From the NCBI RefSeq assembly GCF_026210795.1, contig NC_089433.1, forward strand, positions 1,699,001 to 1,763,000: DNA of 64,000 nucleotides, in the 5' to 3' direction. Shown piece by piece: positions 26,896 through 39,118 of this stretch; position 1 is the stretch's first letter; every line of letters begins with the position of its first letter. The notes under the pieces were generated by a model. That model made no database searches and had not been told where the DNA came from. It saw only the letters and a program-made list of their open reading frames with translations. A program made the position numbers and the translations under genes. This DNA comes from Rhizophagus irregularis (Eukaryota > Glomeromycota > Glomeromycetes > Glomerales > Glomeraceae).

Positions 26896-29800
26896 ATGGA
26901 TGCAGTTTATCTTAGACCTTTTACAAATCCTAAGCGGGTAAAATTAGTATCAACTTGTGATGTTTGTAAAAATCGCAAGGTTAAATGTGATAGAGAACGA
27001 CCAGAATGTGGTACATGTAGAAAGACAAATAGAAAATGCAGTTATACATATGCTGCTCTCACAGAGACAATGCGAGATAAGCAGACTGGAATGAGGGCAC
27101 AAGCTGACACTAATTTTTTTCAAACACAATTAAATTACTTGCAAAAAATGCAGTTTGGACAATTATATGATGAATCAGGTTATTTATCGATGGCTTCGAG
27201 AGGATTTGGGATCGATGTCGATAATAGTCAACATGTTCCTGGAATGTTGGCAAGACCGATGACAATGTCAAACGTTTATGATGGTCCTGTGAGTAATTTT
27301 TTTTGATCTATTTTGTTTTTTTTTTGATGAGTTTATTTTTTTATTGATTTGTGTGATCTCTTTATTCAACGTAGGATGATACCTCAATACTTACCTCTGA
27401 GGTCCTTCAGTACTCTTCTAATATCGTTTCATCCATTCCAAAAGATACTGAACAACAGCAGGTTCATATATATATATATATATTTATTAAAAATAAAACA
27501 CAATATCAAATTTCGACAAAAATTTACCTCTTATTTGCTAATATAACAATTTTTATACTTCAACAGTACGATCCATATTACCTAAACAACGATAATTTTT
27601 CCATGCTCATACAACAGGCACCACAGCTATCTGAAAACTATCTACCTCAAACATCAATACCGCCTCAACAATTCCAAGAGCCTCAGCAATCGCCACACCA
27701 ACAAATGCCACAACAGCCACCTCATCATCAGCCACCCTTACAATTACTTCAACAACAATTACCTCAACAGATACCTCAACGACAACCTCAACAATTTATT
27801 CAACAACGTCGTCATGCGTCAACTGAAGATACCGTAATGGAAGATTTAATTACAAATATCAAGAATATGAACCTTTATGAATCAACACGATATATTGGTG
27901 AAGGTAGTTTGCTAATGCTTGATGAGGATAATATTGGTGAAATGATTATTCCTCAAATGACTAAAGATATATCAGAAGTTGATAAATCGTTAAAGATTTT
28001 ACCGAATGAAGAGACTGCCAGTGAATTAATACGTTTATATTTTAAGGTTTATATTTTATTTAATCGCTTCCAATCAATTAAAGTTTTTAATTCATACAAA
28101 AATTTTTTTTTATTAGCATGTTCATCGATATTTTCCTGCTATTAGAGAAGAAATCGTTTGGAATGTTCATGAAGTTGTTAGGAATGCTCCTGGAAATTTG
28201 TCTAAGCCCCAACATTTGCTCTTGTTGAATTGTATATTCTTTATTGCCTCCCCGTTCCATGATGATCCAGATAAGAAGGATGGGAAAATATATTTTGACA
28301 GAGCCGAAGGTAATATAAATGAGTAAACTTTTATTTGGTTTCATCATTACAATTTTATATTAACATAATGATTAATGTTGAAATAGCTTTACTATATGAA
28401 TATTGTACACAGCCACATGCTCTTACCGTAATGGCCATTATTCTTTTAGGGCAGCATAATAAACAGGTAATTGTAATGTCACAATTTTTTCTTATTTTAA
28501 ATAATATATTTAATAAAGTTTTATTCATCATTCAGATGGGTTCTCGTTGGATATACAATGGAATTGCAACTAAGATGTTATTTGAGCTTGGGTTGCATAG
28601 GAAGTTTATAAAAGTCAAAATGGATAAAGAAGTAGAAAAGATGAGAAATGAAGCATTTTGGATGACTTTTATTTCTGAAAAGTAAGTTACTTTAATTTAC
28701 TTTTTTATTAAAATATTATTAGTTTACTAACACGGTTGATTTTAATTTTTAAGTCTCGTCTCTGCTACTTATGGTCGTCCTAACATGATTGATGAAACGG
28801 ATTGTGACATAGATGTTCCTTCAATGCCATCTAATCAAAATCCAACAAACGAAAAGACTAAACTTGAAATAGCCTATATTTATCTAATAAATCTTAGTAG
28901 GATTTGTGCTAGGGTAAGGAAATATATACATGCTGCATCAAGATTAAGATTTTTGGTGCAAGAGGATGAAAATAAATTTAGAGTTTTGGATGCTGCACTT
29001 GCAAGTTGGTTTAATTCTCTGCCGGATTGGTTGAGATTTGAAAAAATGGTAAAAGATCCTGATGGAATTTTATTAAATGGTATTGGAGGTAAATAATTTT
29101 ATTTAAATTTATTTAGGTAATATTTTTTGTTTATTCGTGTTCTCAAAAACATATTTTTTTTTGTTTGTTATGCAATAGGTGATATACATATCTTCTTCTA
29201 TACTATACTAATTTTACTTCACAGTAGATACATGAAACCTGAAGCACAGTATAGTATTAATACTACAAATTCATCCATAATTTGTATTCAGTCAGCTACC
29301 ATTATCGTTCATTGGCTTGAAATCTTATTAGATAAGCATACGGATTTTTTTAAATTTTCGGTTTCTGGCTCTTTAGCAATTAATCCAGCAATGTGCGTCT
29401 TTTCCTGGCATATTAATAACGAAAGCGAAAATAACAAAAAATCTCGAGACATGCTACAACGTCTAGAAATTATGAAGCTGCAAGTCGATGAATTATCTAA
29501 TGCAGGAAAGACTGAATGTGGTGAACGAAGATTGTTAGGCATAGAAACGAGTAGAGTGGGTAAACATGAAATTAATGCGAGAGATTGGGAAGTATTTATT
29601 CCTGATGATGCTGATGATGAAAAATCAATTAGAAGACAATATAGTTGGATAGCAAGGAAACAAAGTGGAGGAGGACATTTTATGCCTCGCAAACAAAAAT
29701 CAAAGTCACTAAGTTATTCATCATCCATGAATTACACGAAAGGAACTAAAATGCATAATTTTGGTTCAAGATATGATTTCATGGGACAGAAAAATACGCA

Positions 29801-30578
29801 AGAGTTCAATTTTACGTTTAAGACAGATAAAACTTTTAACTTTTCGGCATTTTCTTCTGGACAGAATCTTGATTTGCCACAATTAACAGTAGACGGTATC
29901 ATTGTTGATGAACCTGAGGAATTTGAACATCAAAATAATCAACAATTTGGTTCGCAATATCATACTCCTTTACAACGAACACCTTCACAGCAATCTCCAC
30001 AATTTGAGCCACAACAATTTCATACACCATTGAGTCAATCCCCACAACTACAAGATTATCATCCTTCACAATTACATCATTCATCTCAAGAATATAATTC
30101 TCCATTAGGACAATCACCACATATTTCACCGCATATTTCACCACATATTTCACCACATATATCACATGAAGTAATGGATGCAAAACCTCAACATATTGAT
30201 ACAAGTTTATCACCACAACAATATATTGATCAGCTTGATGATAAGAGCAATGTAAATAATAATGTACCTTGGACACCTCCATTATCTGCACGGCCTCAAC
30301 GATGGAATCATGATGAATTATCTTCTAATACATTAAATGTTACTTCATTACCTGCGGAAAATACAATGTTAACCCCTCCGATGCAGCCACAAGATTTTCT
30401 CTCGGATTCTTTAAATGAATTTGCGGGAGACGAACTTTGGAATATATTACAGAATGAAAATAATTTTGGAACTGCCTCAAAGTACGATAATAATAGTGGA
30501 CATAATAATGATGGTGATGAATATGATTCTGTAGGTTTAGGAATTTCCGTTATGGGAAATAATGATAATATTCAATAA
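26896..30578 (+). CDS. Zn(II)2Cys6 fungal-type transcription factor
   Basis: Eight exons join in phase to roughly 1,000 residues. The N-terminus has a complete binuclear zinc cluster (CDVCKNRKVKC then CGTCRKTNRKC; spacing C-x2-C-x6-C-x6-C-x2-C-x6-C) at about residues 21-48, which binds DNA in GAL4-type regulators. A Gln/Pro-rich stretch follows (~27610-27800). Next comes the fungal-specific transcription-factor homology region across exons 4-8, including the typical ATYGRP..IDE segment (~28765-28800). The long last exon encodes a low-complexity C-terminus with many Gln, Pro, Ser and His residues and an ISPH tandem (~30115-30165), probably an activation region. A P/Q-rich activation domain and a nuclear location are inferred. 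The target genes cannot be told from the sequence. The start at 26896 is the first in-frame ATG before the zinc cluster. Confidence 0.9.
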
Positions 30579-31928
30579 CGAAATTAAATTTATCAATTTT
30601 TATTTATCAATTTTTATTTAGACATTTTTATAACTTAAAACGGTTTAATTTTTTTATTTTTATAATGGGTTTATGATCAATATCATCGGGCTGTATTCGT
30701 GATTTCGTGTACAACCTGTGATATGATTACTACCGTGACATGTAAATTAATTATTTTTATTTTATTATTTTTTTTATTTATCGATAATAGATTTTGTATA
30801 TATAATATAAAAAAAATTTATTTCTTTTGACTAAAATATTTTATGTTCGTAATATTATTGTTAATTTATTAATAAACTGTTAAATTGTTAATCAGAATTA
30901 AAAATATTAGTAACTGATTTAACGATTTTCATAATATCAAATAAGTGAAAAATTTAATCACGTATTTTATTATTCCGTCACGTTCCTGAAATACAGTATA
31001 TTACGCTTAATATTCTGGAAAGTCAATAATTCCTTTATTGTCTCACTTGAGAGATAAATTCAACTTTTGAAAGATATGCGATTAGAAAAGAAATATGAAA
31101 CCTGATGCTAGATTTTACCATATTGCAATCAATTTTTTTATTTATTATATGTAATATTGAATTTTCATTGTCTATTTCATAATTTCTCGTACAGTATTTT
31201 CAAAAAATAATATGATTTGCTAGTCTTTTCGTCATTAGCCCTCAGGTTAAAAGAAATTTATTTCGTTGATTCATTGATAAAATAATATATATATATAATT
31301 TCAGAATGGAAAGTTTTAGCTTTTAACATCAAGTTACACAAAACGCATTGACATCATTTAGATATGTAATAATATAAATGCTGGTTCTGAGTAATTGAGA
31401 TCTTTTGATCTTTTTTTTTTTGCCAACATTGTTTTAATTAATTAATACAACACAATTGGTAAATTCTCACCTGTAAGTAATATAAATCATTAGAACATAT
31501 TATCCTGTAACACTAAAGTTAAAGTTTCCCGCATTCACATGGTATTTCTGAACTTCTGAACTAATGGAGGTTTAAATTATTTATAATTTTGTACTCGTGT
31601 TGAGAGACAGAAATACAAATATGAATTAACAAATGATCCTTGTTTATAAAAGAAATTATATTTAATTATTGAAGATAATAGATTCATGAATCAGACATTA
31701 GTCTAATGAAAGTATCGCTGTCAAACTTTTTAAGAGTACTGTAGAACGATGACAAGAATTCTGATTTCTGAGTGATTTCTAACATGTAACCAAAATCTCG
31801 CAAGATCTAATATCGGAAGCGATAAAAATTTTAAATACCCATTACAAACTTACAACTCGTTTTTTGATAATTATTTAGAATTTGTTATTCATCGATCGAA
31901 TTGAACGTGTCGGTATTCGGCTGTTTTG
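30579..31928. other. intergenic AT-rich sequence
   Basis: This holds the 3' flank of the transcription factor gene, including a short duplication of 'tttatcaatttttatttat' just after the stop. No ORF, RNA gene or clear repeat could be supported in the rest. Confidence 0.5.
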
Positions 31929-32700
31929 TTAGACGGTTTGATTTGAACTATACATGTAGTCGAAACTTGCCGAAAACATGGCCGAATCCTTTGGAGTAAA
32001 TTTATATCCTTTTTCCTGCTCTAATCTATGTTTATAATATAATAATAATTCCTTTAAAATTGTATGATTGTAACTACTACTAGCTTTTTGTGCGCCTCCA
32101 GCTGCTGAAAAAAGCAAGTATCCAATAGGTATTCCCTTATTCTGTTCGTCCAATACTAGTAGAACAAATAATAATATTTTTATTTGAAATACCAAAAGTT
32201 CCGTCCAGATGCAGAATTTTATTATGGCCAAATTCCCATGCTAATTCTCGCTGTTCTTTAGTAGCTAAAACCAATATAAACCGATCATTTAATTCTTTTC
32301 ATGGTTTATAATAAATTGTTGCTTCCATCATTTCATTATCTTTACTATTTGGTCCAAATAATTGGTTTATATTAATTTCTTCAGCTTTTCGCTTATCAAT
32401 TCCCCAAAAATCTTTTATCATTGAATTATGAATATTTATAATATCTTGATTTGGTAATAAATACTTTCATTATCAATTAAAACTTTTCCCCCTAAATGTC
32501 TGTTTACATAGTCCATGTTATCATCAAAGATATGAGAAGGGTTTTTCGTGTTTTTGCTTCTCCTAAGTTAGACTTTTCGTGTTTAAACTCATATCACTTA
32601 CACAGCAGCATTGTAAAACATAAATTCCTTTAGCTTTATCACTATAACGTGTTTTCCATTTATGTTCAGGTAGAATATTTTCTAATATAAGGTTATATTG
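31929..32700 (-). pseudogene. decayed MULE/DDE-type transposase fragment
   Basis: Minus-strand reading gives pieces of one protein in different frames. From the 5' side these are a segment with LPEHKWKTRYSDKAKG (~32640-32690), a WGIDKRKAEEIN segment (~32380-32430), ILHLDGTFGIS (~32190-32220), and then VLDEQNKGIPIGYLLFSAA to the stop at 31929. HLDGTFG matches the first catalytic Asp region of Mutator-like (MULE) transposases, and 'DxxGxGxPxGxxLFS' is the strand that normally follows. A frameshift separates the two near 32170, and a stop lies between the WGID and DGTF parts (~32300). No terminal repeats were identified. It is dead, and its location just upstream of the Crinkler pseudogene marks a decaying region. 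From 32701 to 33202 nothing else is evident except a TATA-like box near 33103. Confidence 0.7.
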
Positions 32701-33202
32701 TTGTAAAAAAAACTATGGCATTTTCTTGCGTTTTATTACTCCATTGTAAGTTAATAAAGTTTGAAACTGGTAAACTATTAAGATGTTCTTATTGCTTTTG
32801 AGTTAATATTAAATGTGAACACGTTTAGTGTTTAACGCGTTTAAAAAAAAACTAAAAAAAATGACTATCAACTGTATCAACTGTCCGAACTGAATAAGGA
32901 GTGAGTTGGTGATCGGCTGTGTAACATGTGTACAACCGAATAATTAATAAATACCTTGTGAATGCAAACTGAAATCGTATGAATCACTTTTAATTTTATA
33001 AACTTTTTTTTTTACAATGCTTATATCATTTATATCATTATATCATATTTCGTGTCACAAATTAAGAGTTTATAAAGATCATTCACGATGTATTCAGAAA
33101 AGTATATAAAGTATATATATCTTAGACTTCTCTCAAACTTTTCTTAAACTTTCACAAATTAAATTTTCTTAAAACTTTTCTGAAAAAATTACGGGAAAAA
33201 AA

Positions 33203-35646
33203 ATGATGTTGTCGCTTAATTGTTTGATTCTAGGACATATGAAGATGAAGGAAAATCGTTGGCTCTTCTTGTTGGGTAAGAATAGGAATTATTGAAGCTA
33301 AGACAAAATACGGGCAAAGGCGAATGAATGACTTATCTTTTTTTCTGGTTCTAGATCTGGAAAAACCCGTTCTCTATATGAGCTACTTTGTAAAACATTT
33401 GGAATTTACATTTCATTGAGTGCCGGAAATGGTTCCAAAAACTTGGGATCTCAAGACATGGACATTTCTATTCGTGAATTAGGCCGATACTTAACTGCAA
33501 ATGACCCTGAAATGAACACTATCTATGCACTTAAATTCACTTGTGCCATTTTTCTTGGCCGATTATTCATTTTAAACAAACTTTAATCAAGATTACAATC
33601 GCAATTTTACACCAAAGCAATGGCTTCTGATGCAACTCTTGCCAATACAAATTAGTGGGGAAGACTTCTGGATTGGCATTTCACGTATTTTTCGCGAATT
33701 AAGACTAGAAGATCAGGATGGACTCATTAATACATTTGTTAAGAAATTCCAAACCTTGATCCCTAAGCAAGAGAAGTTACCAATCGTGATTGATGAATCA
33801 CAAGTGGCCATCAATAAGCACGAGAAACATTTTTCCACAACAATTGCAAACGGTCCATTACGACCATTCTTTGCTATCCTGCTTCAGGCAGTACTCAGAC
33901 TCAGCACGGAGAAGTTATGTCTTGTACTATCAGGAACAGGAATGAGTTTTTATGATAATCTCACGAATCATAATAATGTCCCTGCTATCGCTAAATCTGA
34001 TGGTGCCACATATAAGAATTTTTTCAGTATACATGATGGATTTTATAAATGTGATGAAATGAGTAAGTTTATTCAATGTTTCTTACCACTATGACGAACT
34101 GATAAGATCCACATATAATATTTTTCGGAGGCGCCGACGATTTATAATACAGTTTATGGAATCTGCTCTATTAGACTCATCTTTAATGTCCCAGAAATAT
34201 GAATCAAATTGTGAATAATTGGCAAGTTAGAGCAAAAAATTCCATAATTGAATATTTTATGGAATCATGTTTTCCTCGTTTACATGAGAAAAAAGAAGCA
34301 TGGAACAAAGTGCTGGATATCGTGATTCTTAGCATGTTTTCTCGTGATACAAAGATAATTAGAGGAGGCAGAGTTTTAGAAATGGTTCAGTATGGATTTG
34401 CCCAGCTTTGTAGTTTTAAACGTCTGGCAGATCTAAATACACTTCAAAAGGATGCCATTACAGTACAAATAGCAGAGCCGGTTCCCATCCTGGCATTTAG
34501 AGAATATATAAGAAAGCATCCTGAAGTATTTGAGACTAAGGTTGGTTGCCGTAAGTAACGATTATTATATATCAATATACAACCTTTAGTGATTGTAATA
34601 TTATAAACGTAAGCTGTAAATTGGCTGTAAATACTACACCATTGTGGTTAGCTAAAAGATGGTAATTCTGATTTACAACCGTTATATTTACTTGACTTTT
34701 GGTTACGGAGACCAACACTATTTGAGACCTGGTTATATCAAAATCTATCTTCAGTTCATTATAATGCATCATGTGCAGGTTTTCTTTTTAAGCCCTGCTT
34801 GACCATTCCGCTTGCAGAATTATTTAATGCGAAAAGTTGTAAGGAACATGATCTTTTACCAATATAGAGAATATTGATAAGCTGAATTTACTCTCTTATG
34901 AAGCAACTATTCGTAACTTTGATGACCGTAACTCGGCCATATTTAGTTCAAATGGTACTATGAAGGATGGATTCAATCTGCCTGCGTTTCTCAATAATCC
35001 TACTACTGCTTTCTTTATGCCGGAAAAAGAAGCTGGCCCAGATTTGGTGTGCATTGTTGAGTTCCATACTCCAAATGGCATTGTCGAGGTTCCCCTTTTT
35101 CTTCAGGCAAAACTAGTGAAAGACCCACCCGGTGACACAGGAGGTACAACAGATCCGTACCATTTCTATTCTCATGGAAATAAACGAACTGAGTTGAAAG
35201 AGAAGCTAAGAGGTGAAATGCTTGATTGCTTAGAATCAAAGTATTGTAAGGCACATGAGCTCTCGTGGATCCGTTTTCTTGTAGTTTTTCCTGCTGAAAC
35301 TAAACAAAGAACGGTAGCTTCTTATTATAATTATTCAAAAGGTATTGAATCTCTATTGGTCAAGTTTCTTATTATTTGTTGATCTTAATCAATTCTTTGG
35401 TTTATTAATTTTTTTTTTAGCAAATGAACTATTTATTGTAATCGATCCTTCTAATGCCGAACTTTTCTTTTCAAGTTTTGGTCATAATGTGTTGAAAGAA
35501 TTGAAACGTATAGCAGACAATGATAAGCTGGAGTCGGAGGTAAGGTATCATAAAAGTTTATTGATTAATTGTGGTCTTTCCTTTTGTTAAGTGGTACTTG
35601 TTTCCTCTTTTAGCGAGCAACTAAAAAGATTAAAACTAGCGATTAA
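33203..35646 (+). pseudogene. Crinkler (CRN)-type NTPase-nuclease, frameshifted
   Basis: The first residues (33203 onward) read LNCLILG, matching the conserved start of Crinkler proteins, but the rest of that domain is missing and the frame changes within ~30 nt. After a short intron comes a P-loop, LLVGSGKTRSLYE (split at ~33280/33353). The NTPase body continues with frame breaks near 33575, 34090 and 34195. The Walker B-like PIVIDES lies near 33781. After an intron from ~34554, a restriction-endonuclease-like segment follows (34870-35340) with GPDLVCIVEF...LFLQAK, resembling the PD-(D/E)XK core. Two more in-phase exons end at 35646. The family combines P-loop and nuclease domains in secreted or host-directed effectors and is expanded in Glomeromycotina. 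At least four breaks mean that no intact product is expected. Some breaks could be sequencing errors, but their number argues for a pseudogene. Confidence 0.8.
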
Positions 35647-36522
35647 GTTACAAATCATTTTTTAACAAACTGTTAAAGTTAATACAAGTGGTAAATCAAT
35701 GTTAAGAGATAGTCTAAACTTAAAAAAAATTACGCATGTGCATGGACTTAATGATGATATAGAATAAAATTTTAATATATCATTCAGATCGCTATACAAT
35801 GGTTTACCTGTATATACTGCGGATATTACAATGATACCAATAACTAGTTTAGGTTATAAAGAAACCGTGACATTTTGTCACGATGTACGTAAAAATTGTA
35901 AATGTTGTAACGTGCAAAAAATAAATATATAAGTTCGGATCACTGCGTGATACATGTGAAAAGTTTTCTCGGATAGTAGTTTGATTGTGACATTTTGTTA
36001 CGGTCTTTCATTTAACCTAAATTTTCATAAAAAATCACGTGCACGTGAACAATTGTTTACGATTTTGAACAAATTTCGCGTCACGTAAAGTTTGTTGAAT
36101 TCGTTAATTATTTTGTCCTTTTCTCGCTAATTTAATAAGTTCATGTAATTAAGATTTAAAACCATTCGGATTTATTCAAATTGTACGATAGAAGAAATCG
36201 ATTATACTTAGAAAAGAAGATGACGTCATTATGATCTACGTGATGCACAGATGTAAAATTTTAATCAAAAAAAATTTTTTCCCATACGCTCTATAAATAC
36301 TTCATTACTTTATTTCAAAAAACACCGTTAATTAACTTAACGGAAAAAATTAAATTATTTTTTTTAAAAAAAAAAACAAAAACAAAATCTCTCTTTCGAA
36401 ATATTTGGTTGGGTAAGTAAACTAAATAAAGGAAGAGATTTTAGTACAACTTAATGTAAATTCGTGATAATTGATACACTGGAATGTGAATCCTCTTTCT
36501 AATTATATTTGTTTGATTAGTT
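35647..36522. other. intergenic region upstream of CBF5
   Basis: It is non-coding. It contains a double overlapping E-box, TCACGTGCACGTGA (36035-36048), further CACGT-type half sites near 36080, and a pyrimidine-rich stretch shortly before the CBF5 start. These could be promoter elements, but only the motifs themselves are seen. Confidence 0.45.
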
Positions 36523-38853
36523 ATGGCTGATTCAATAGAGAGCGAAGGATACTCTATTAAACCTCAAAAACATACACCAGCTTTAGATACATCAGAATGG
36601 CCTTTGCTCTTAAAAGTATGCGATTAAGCGAGCTCAAGTTTATTTTCTCTTCTCTGTAACATTAGGGAATAATTATTTACTAATTCGCGAAAAATCTTGT
36701 AGAATTATGATAAGCTTCATGTTCGTACAGGTCATTATACACCCGTCACTCATGGATGTTCACCACTTAAGCGTGCAATAATTGATTATATTAAGTTTGT
36801 TATCATTCGTGAAATTTTTCATTCTTTTTTGTTTATACAAATCGTTCAGACTAGATTGATAATTAACAATCATTAGATATGGAATAATCAATCTTGATAA
36901 ACCCGCAAATCCTTCATCTCATGAAGTCGTGGCATGGGTACGGCGTATCCTTGAAGTTGAAAAGACAGGTCATAGCGGTACCTTAGATCCTAAAGTAACA
37001 GGCTGCTTGATAGTTTGTGTAGATCGGGCGACTCGTTTAGTTAAATCACAGCAAAGTGCAGGTAATTGTTAGTGAACTAATTTTCGAAATAGACATAAGG
37101 TAAACGTATTTGAACCTTATATAAAATAGGAAAGGAGTATGTGTGCGTAATTCGATTTCACGATGCTCTTGAATCTGCCAAGAAGTTTACACAAGGCTTA
37201 GAAACACTCACAGGGGCTCTCTTCCAACGACCTCCTTTAATTTCTGCTGTAAAACGTCAATTGCGTATCCGTACCGTTCATGAAACAAAGATGATTGAAT
37301 TCGATGAAAATCGACACTTGGGATTGTTTTGGGTAAGCTGCGAAGCAGGAACTTATATCCGAACATTATGTGTGCATCTGGGGTTGATTCTTGGAGTTGG
37401 AGCTCATATGGCAGAACTTCGACGCGTTCGTTCTGGTGCATTGTCTGAGAATGTGAGTGTCACATCAAATTTAGTTCTTGTATTTCTTGTTAATAAGATA
37501 ATTGATTTACATATTTCCTTTAAATTATAGGATGATATTGTAACAATGCATGATGTTTTGGATGCCAAATGGGTATACAAAAATACAAGAGACGGTAATA
37601 AATTTATGACTTCCAACTGTATCCAATTATCCATTTTAATAATTTAATTTAATATTATGTTTCCATTTCTTTATTAGAAACATATCTTCGAAGAGTTATT
37701 CGTCCTCTTGAATCTCTTCTCACGACATATAAGAGAATTGTTGTCAAAGATAGTGCCGTCAACGCCATTTGTTATGGTGCTAAACTAATGATACCAGGTC
37801 TGCTTCGATATGAGGATGGTATTGAGTTAAATGAAGAGATTGTTCTTATGACTACAAAAGGTGAAGCTATTGCTCTAGGTATAGCATTAATGACCACTGC
37901 AGTTATGAGTTCTGTAGATCACGGTATGTATGTTTGTTTATTCGCATATAATTAACATAAAATCAAAATTGAAATCAATATTACTAATTATTATTTTATA
38001 GGAGTTGTCGCAAAAATAAAAAGAGTGATTATGGAGCGTGATACATATCCAAGGGCATGGGGATTAGGGCCCAAGGTTATTGATAGGAACTATATAATTC
38101 ATTCTTGATAAACTTTTGTGGACTTTTAAAATTAATTCAATAACTTGATTAATAGGCTATGGAAAAGAAGAAACTAATTTCCGAAGGAAAATTAGACAAA
38201 TATGGTCGCGTAAATGATAACACCCCTAATTCTTGGAAAACTTCATTTGTAGATCTCAGTGCAGTTGGTACTAAGGGCGATCCCGGTACATCATCATCGG
38301 CCACAGTTCCACCTGCCAATTTAGTTACTGCTGTACCGACTGCACCACCAGTTACATCAGCTCAATCAACGGAAGATCAGGAAGAAGGAACAAGTTTGGC
38401 TAAAAAGGTACTTTTCTTTCTAAAGAAAAAGAAAATATCTCAACAATTATCGTTAACGTTTTTATACAAATGTAGAGGAAAATCGAAGAAGATTCCGATA
38501 TTCCTACAGGAGAGTCAAAATCATCAAAGAAAGAAAAGAAGGCAAAGAAGGTCAAGATTAAAGAGATGTCTACACAAAAGGTAATTTAAAAATTTTTTCA
38601 TATGTTAAGCTTATTTATTTGAAATATTTGCTTATTTGCTTGTACTTCATTACAACAGAAAATGTCAGACGATGAAAAAGTTATTGATGCTGAAGAATCA
38701 TCAAAGGAAAAGCATCTGAAAAAGAAACTTAAGAAAGAAAAAAAGTCTGACGTATCCGAACATGAAACTACAATAACTGTTGAAGGAGAAAAGAAGGAAA
38801 AGAAAAAAAAATCAAAGAAAGATAAAAAAGAAAAGAAATCAAAATCTTCGTAA
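36523..38853 (+). CDS. CBF5: dyskerin-type rRNA pseudouridine synthase
   Basis: Ten exons join in phase to about 540 residues. CBF5/dyskerin is the catalytic subunit of H/ACA snoRNPs, isomerising uridine to pseudouridine in rRNA and snRNA in the nucleolus. Conserved blocks include [19 protein letters not shown], the catalytic-Asp motif [12 protein letters not shown] (~36970-37005), [32 protein letters not shown] (~37340-37380), and the PUA region ending [13 protein letters not shown] (38040-38160). The C-terminus is a Lys/Glu-rich KKE tail, as in other family members, which helps nucleolar localisation. The start at 36523 gives the usual short N-terminus before [20 protein letters not shown]. 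Length is slightly above human dyskerin (514 aa). It leads a head-to-tail block with SAD1 and SNF12. Confidence 0.97.
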
Positions 38854-39011
38854 TTAATAATTATTTTGGGAAATCTTCTAACAGCCGGAATTATATCAGT
38901 CGGCTAAGTCATTATAGGACAAGTCTAGAATATTTAAAAATGATATTTATGCCTTTTTAGATTTACTTTTATTGAAGAAATATTTTTCATTTTAAATTAA
39001 TAAAAGTCGAA

Positions 39012-39020
39012 CCACGTGAC
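39012..39020. promoter_or_regulatory. CACGTG E-box upstream of SAD1
   Basis: CCACGTGAC lies about 100 bp before the SAD1 start codon and about 160 bp after the CBF5 stop. CACGTG is the core bound by bHLH factors such as Cbf1. Regulatory use is inferred from position only. Confidence 0.4.
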
Positions 39021-39118
39021 TTGGTCAATTATTATTACTGATTGGTTAAAAGATTAGTGGACAGTTTAAATAGATTTCTCGAAAATAAAAAATTAACGAG
39101 AAATATTTTTTTTTTACA

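Noticed and set aside
29309-30291. Minus-strand ORFs of 127 and 130 aa
   Set aside because: They are antisense to the last exon of the zinc-cluster factor and reflect its repetitive codons.
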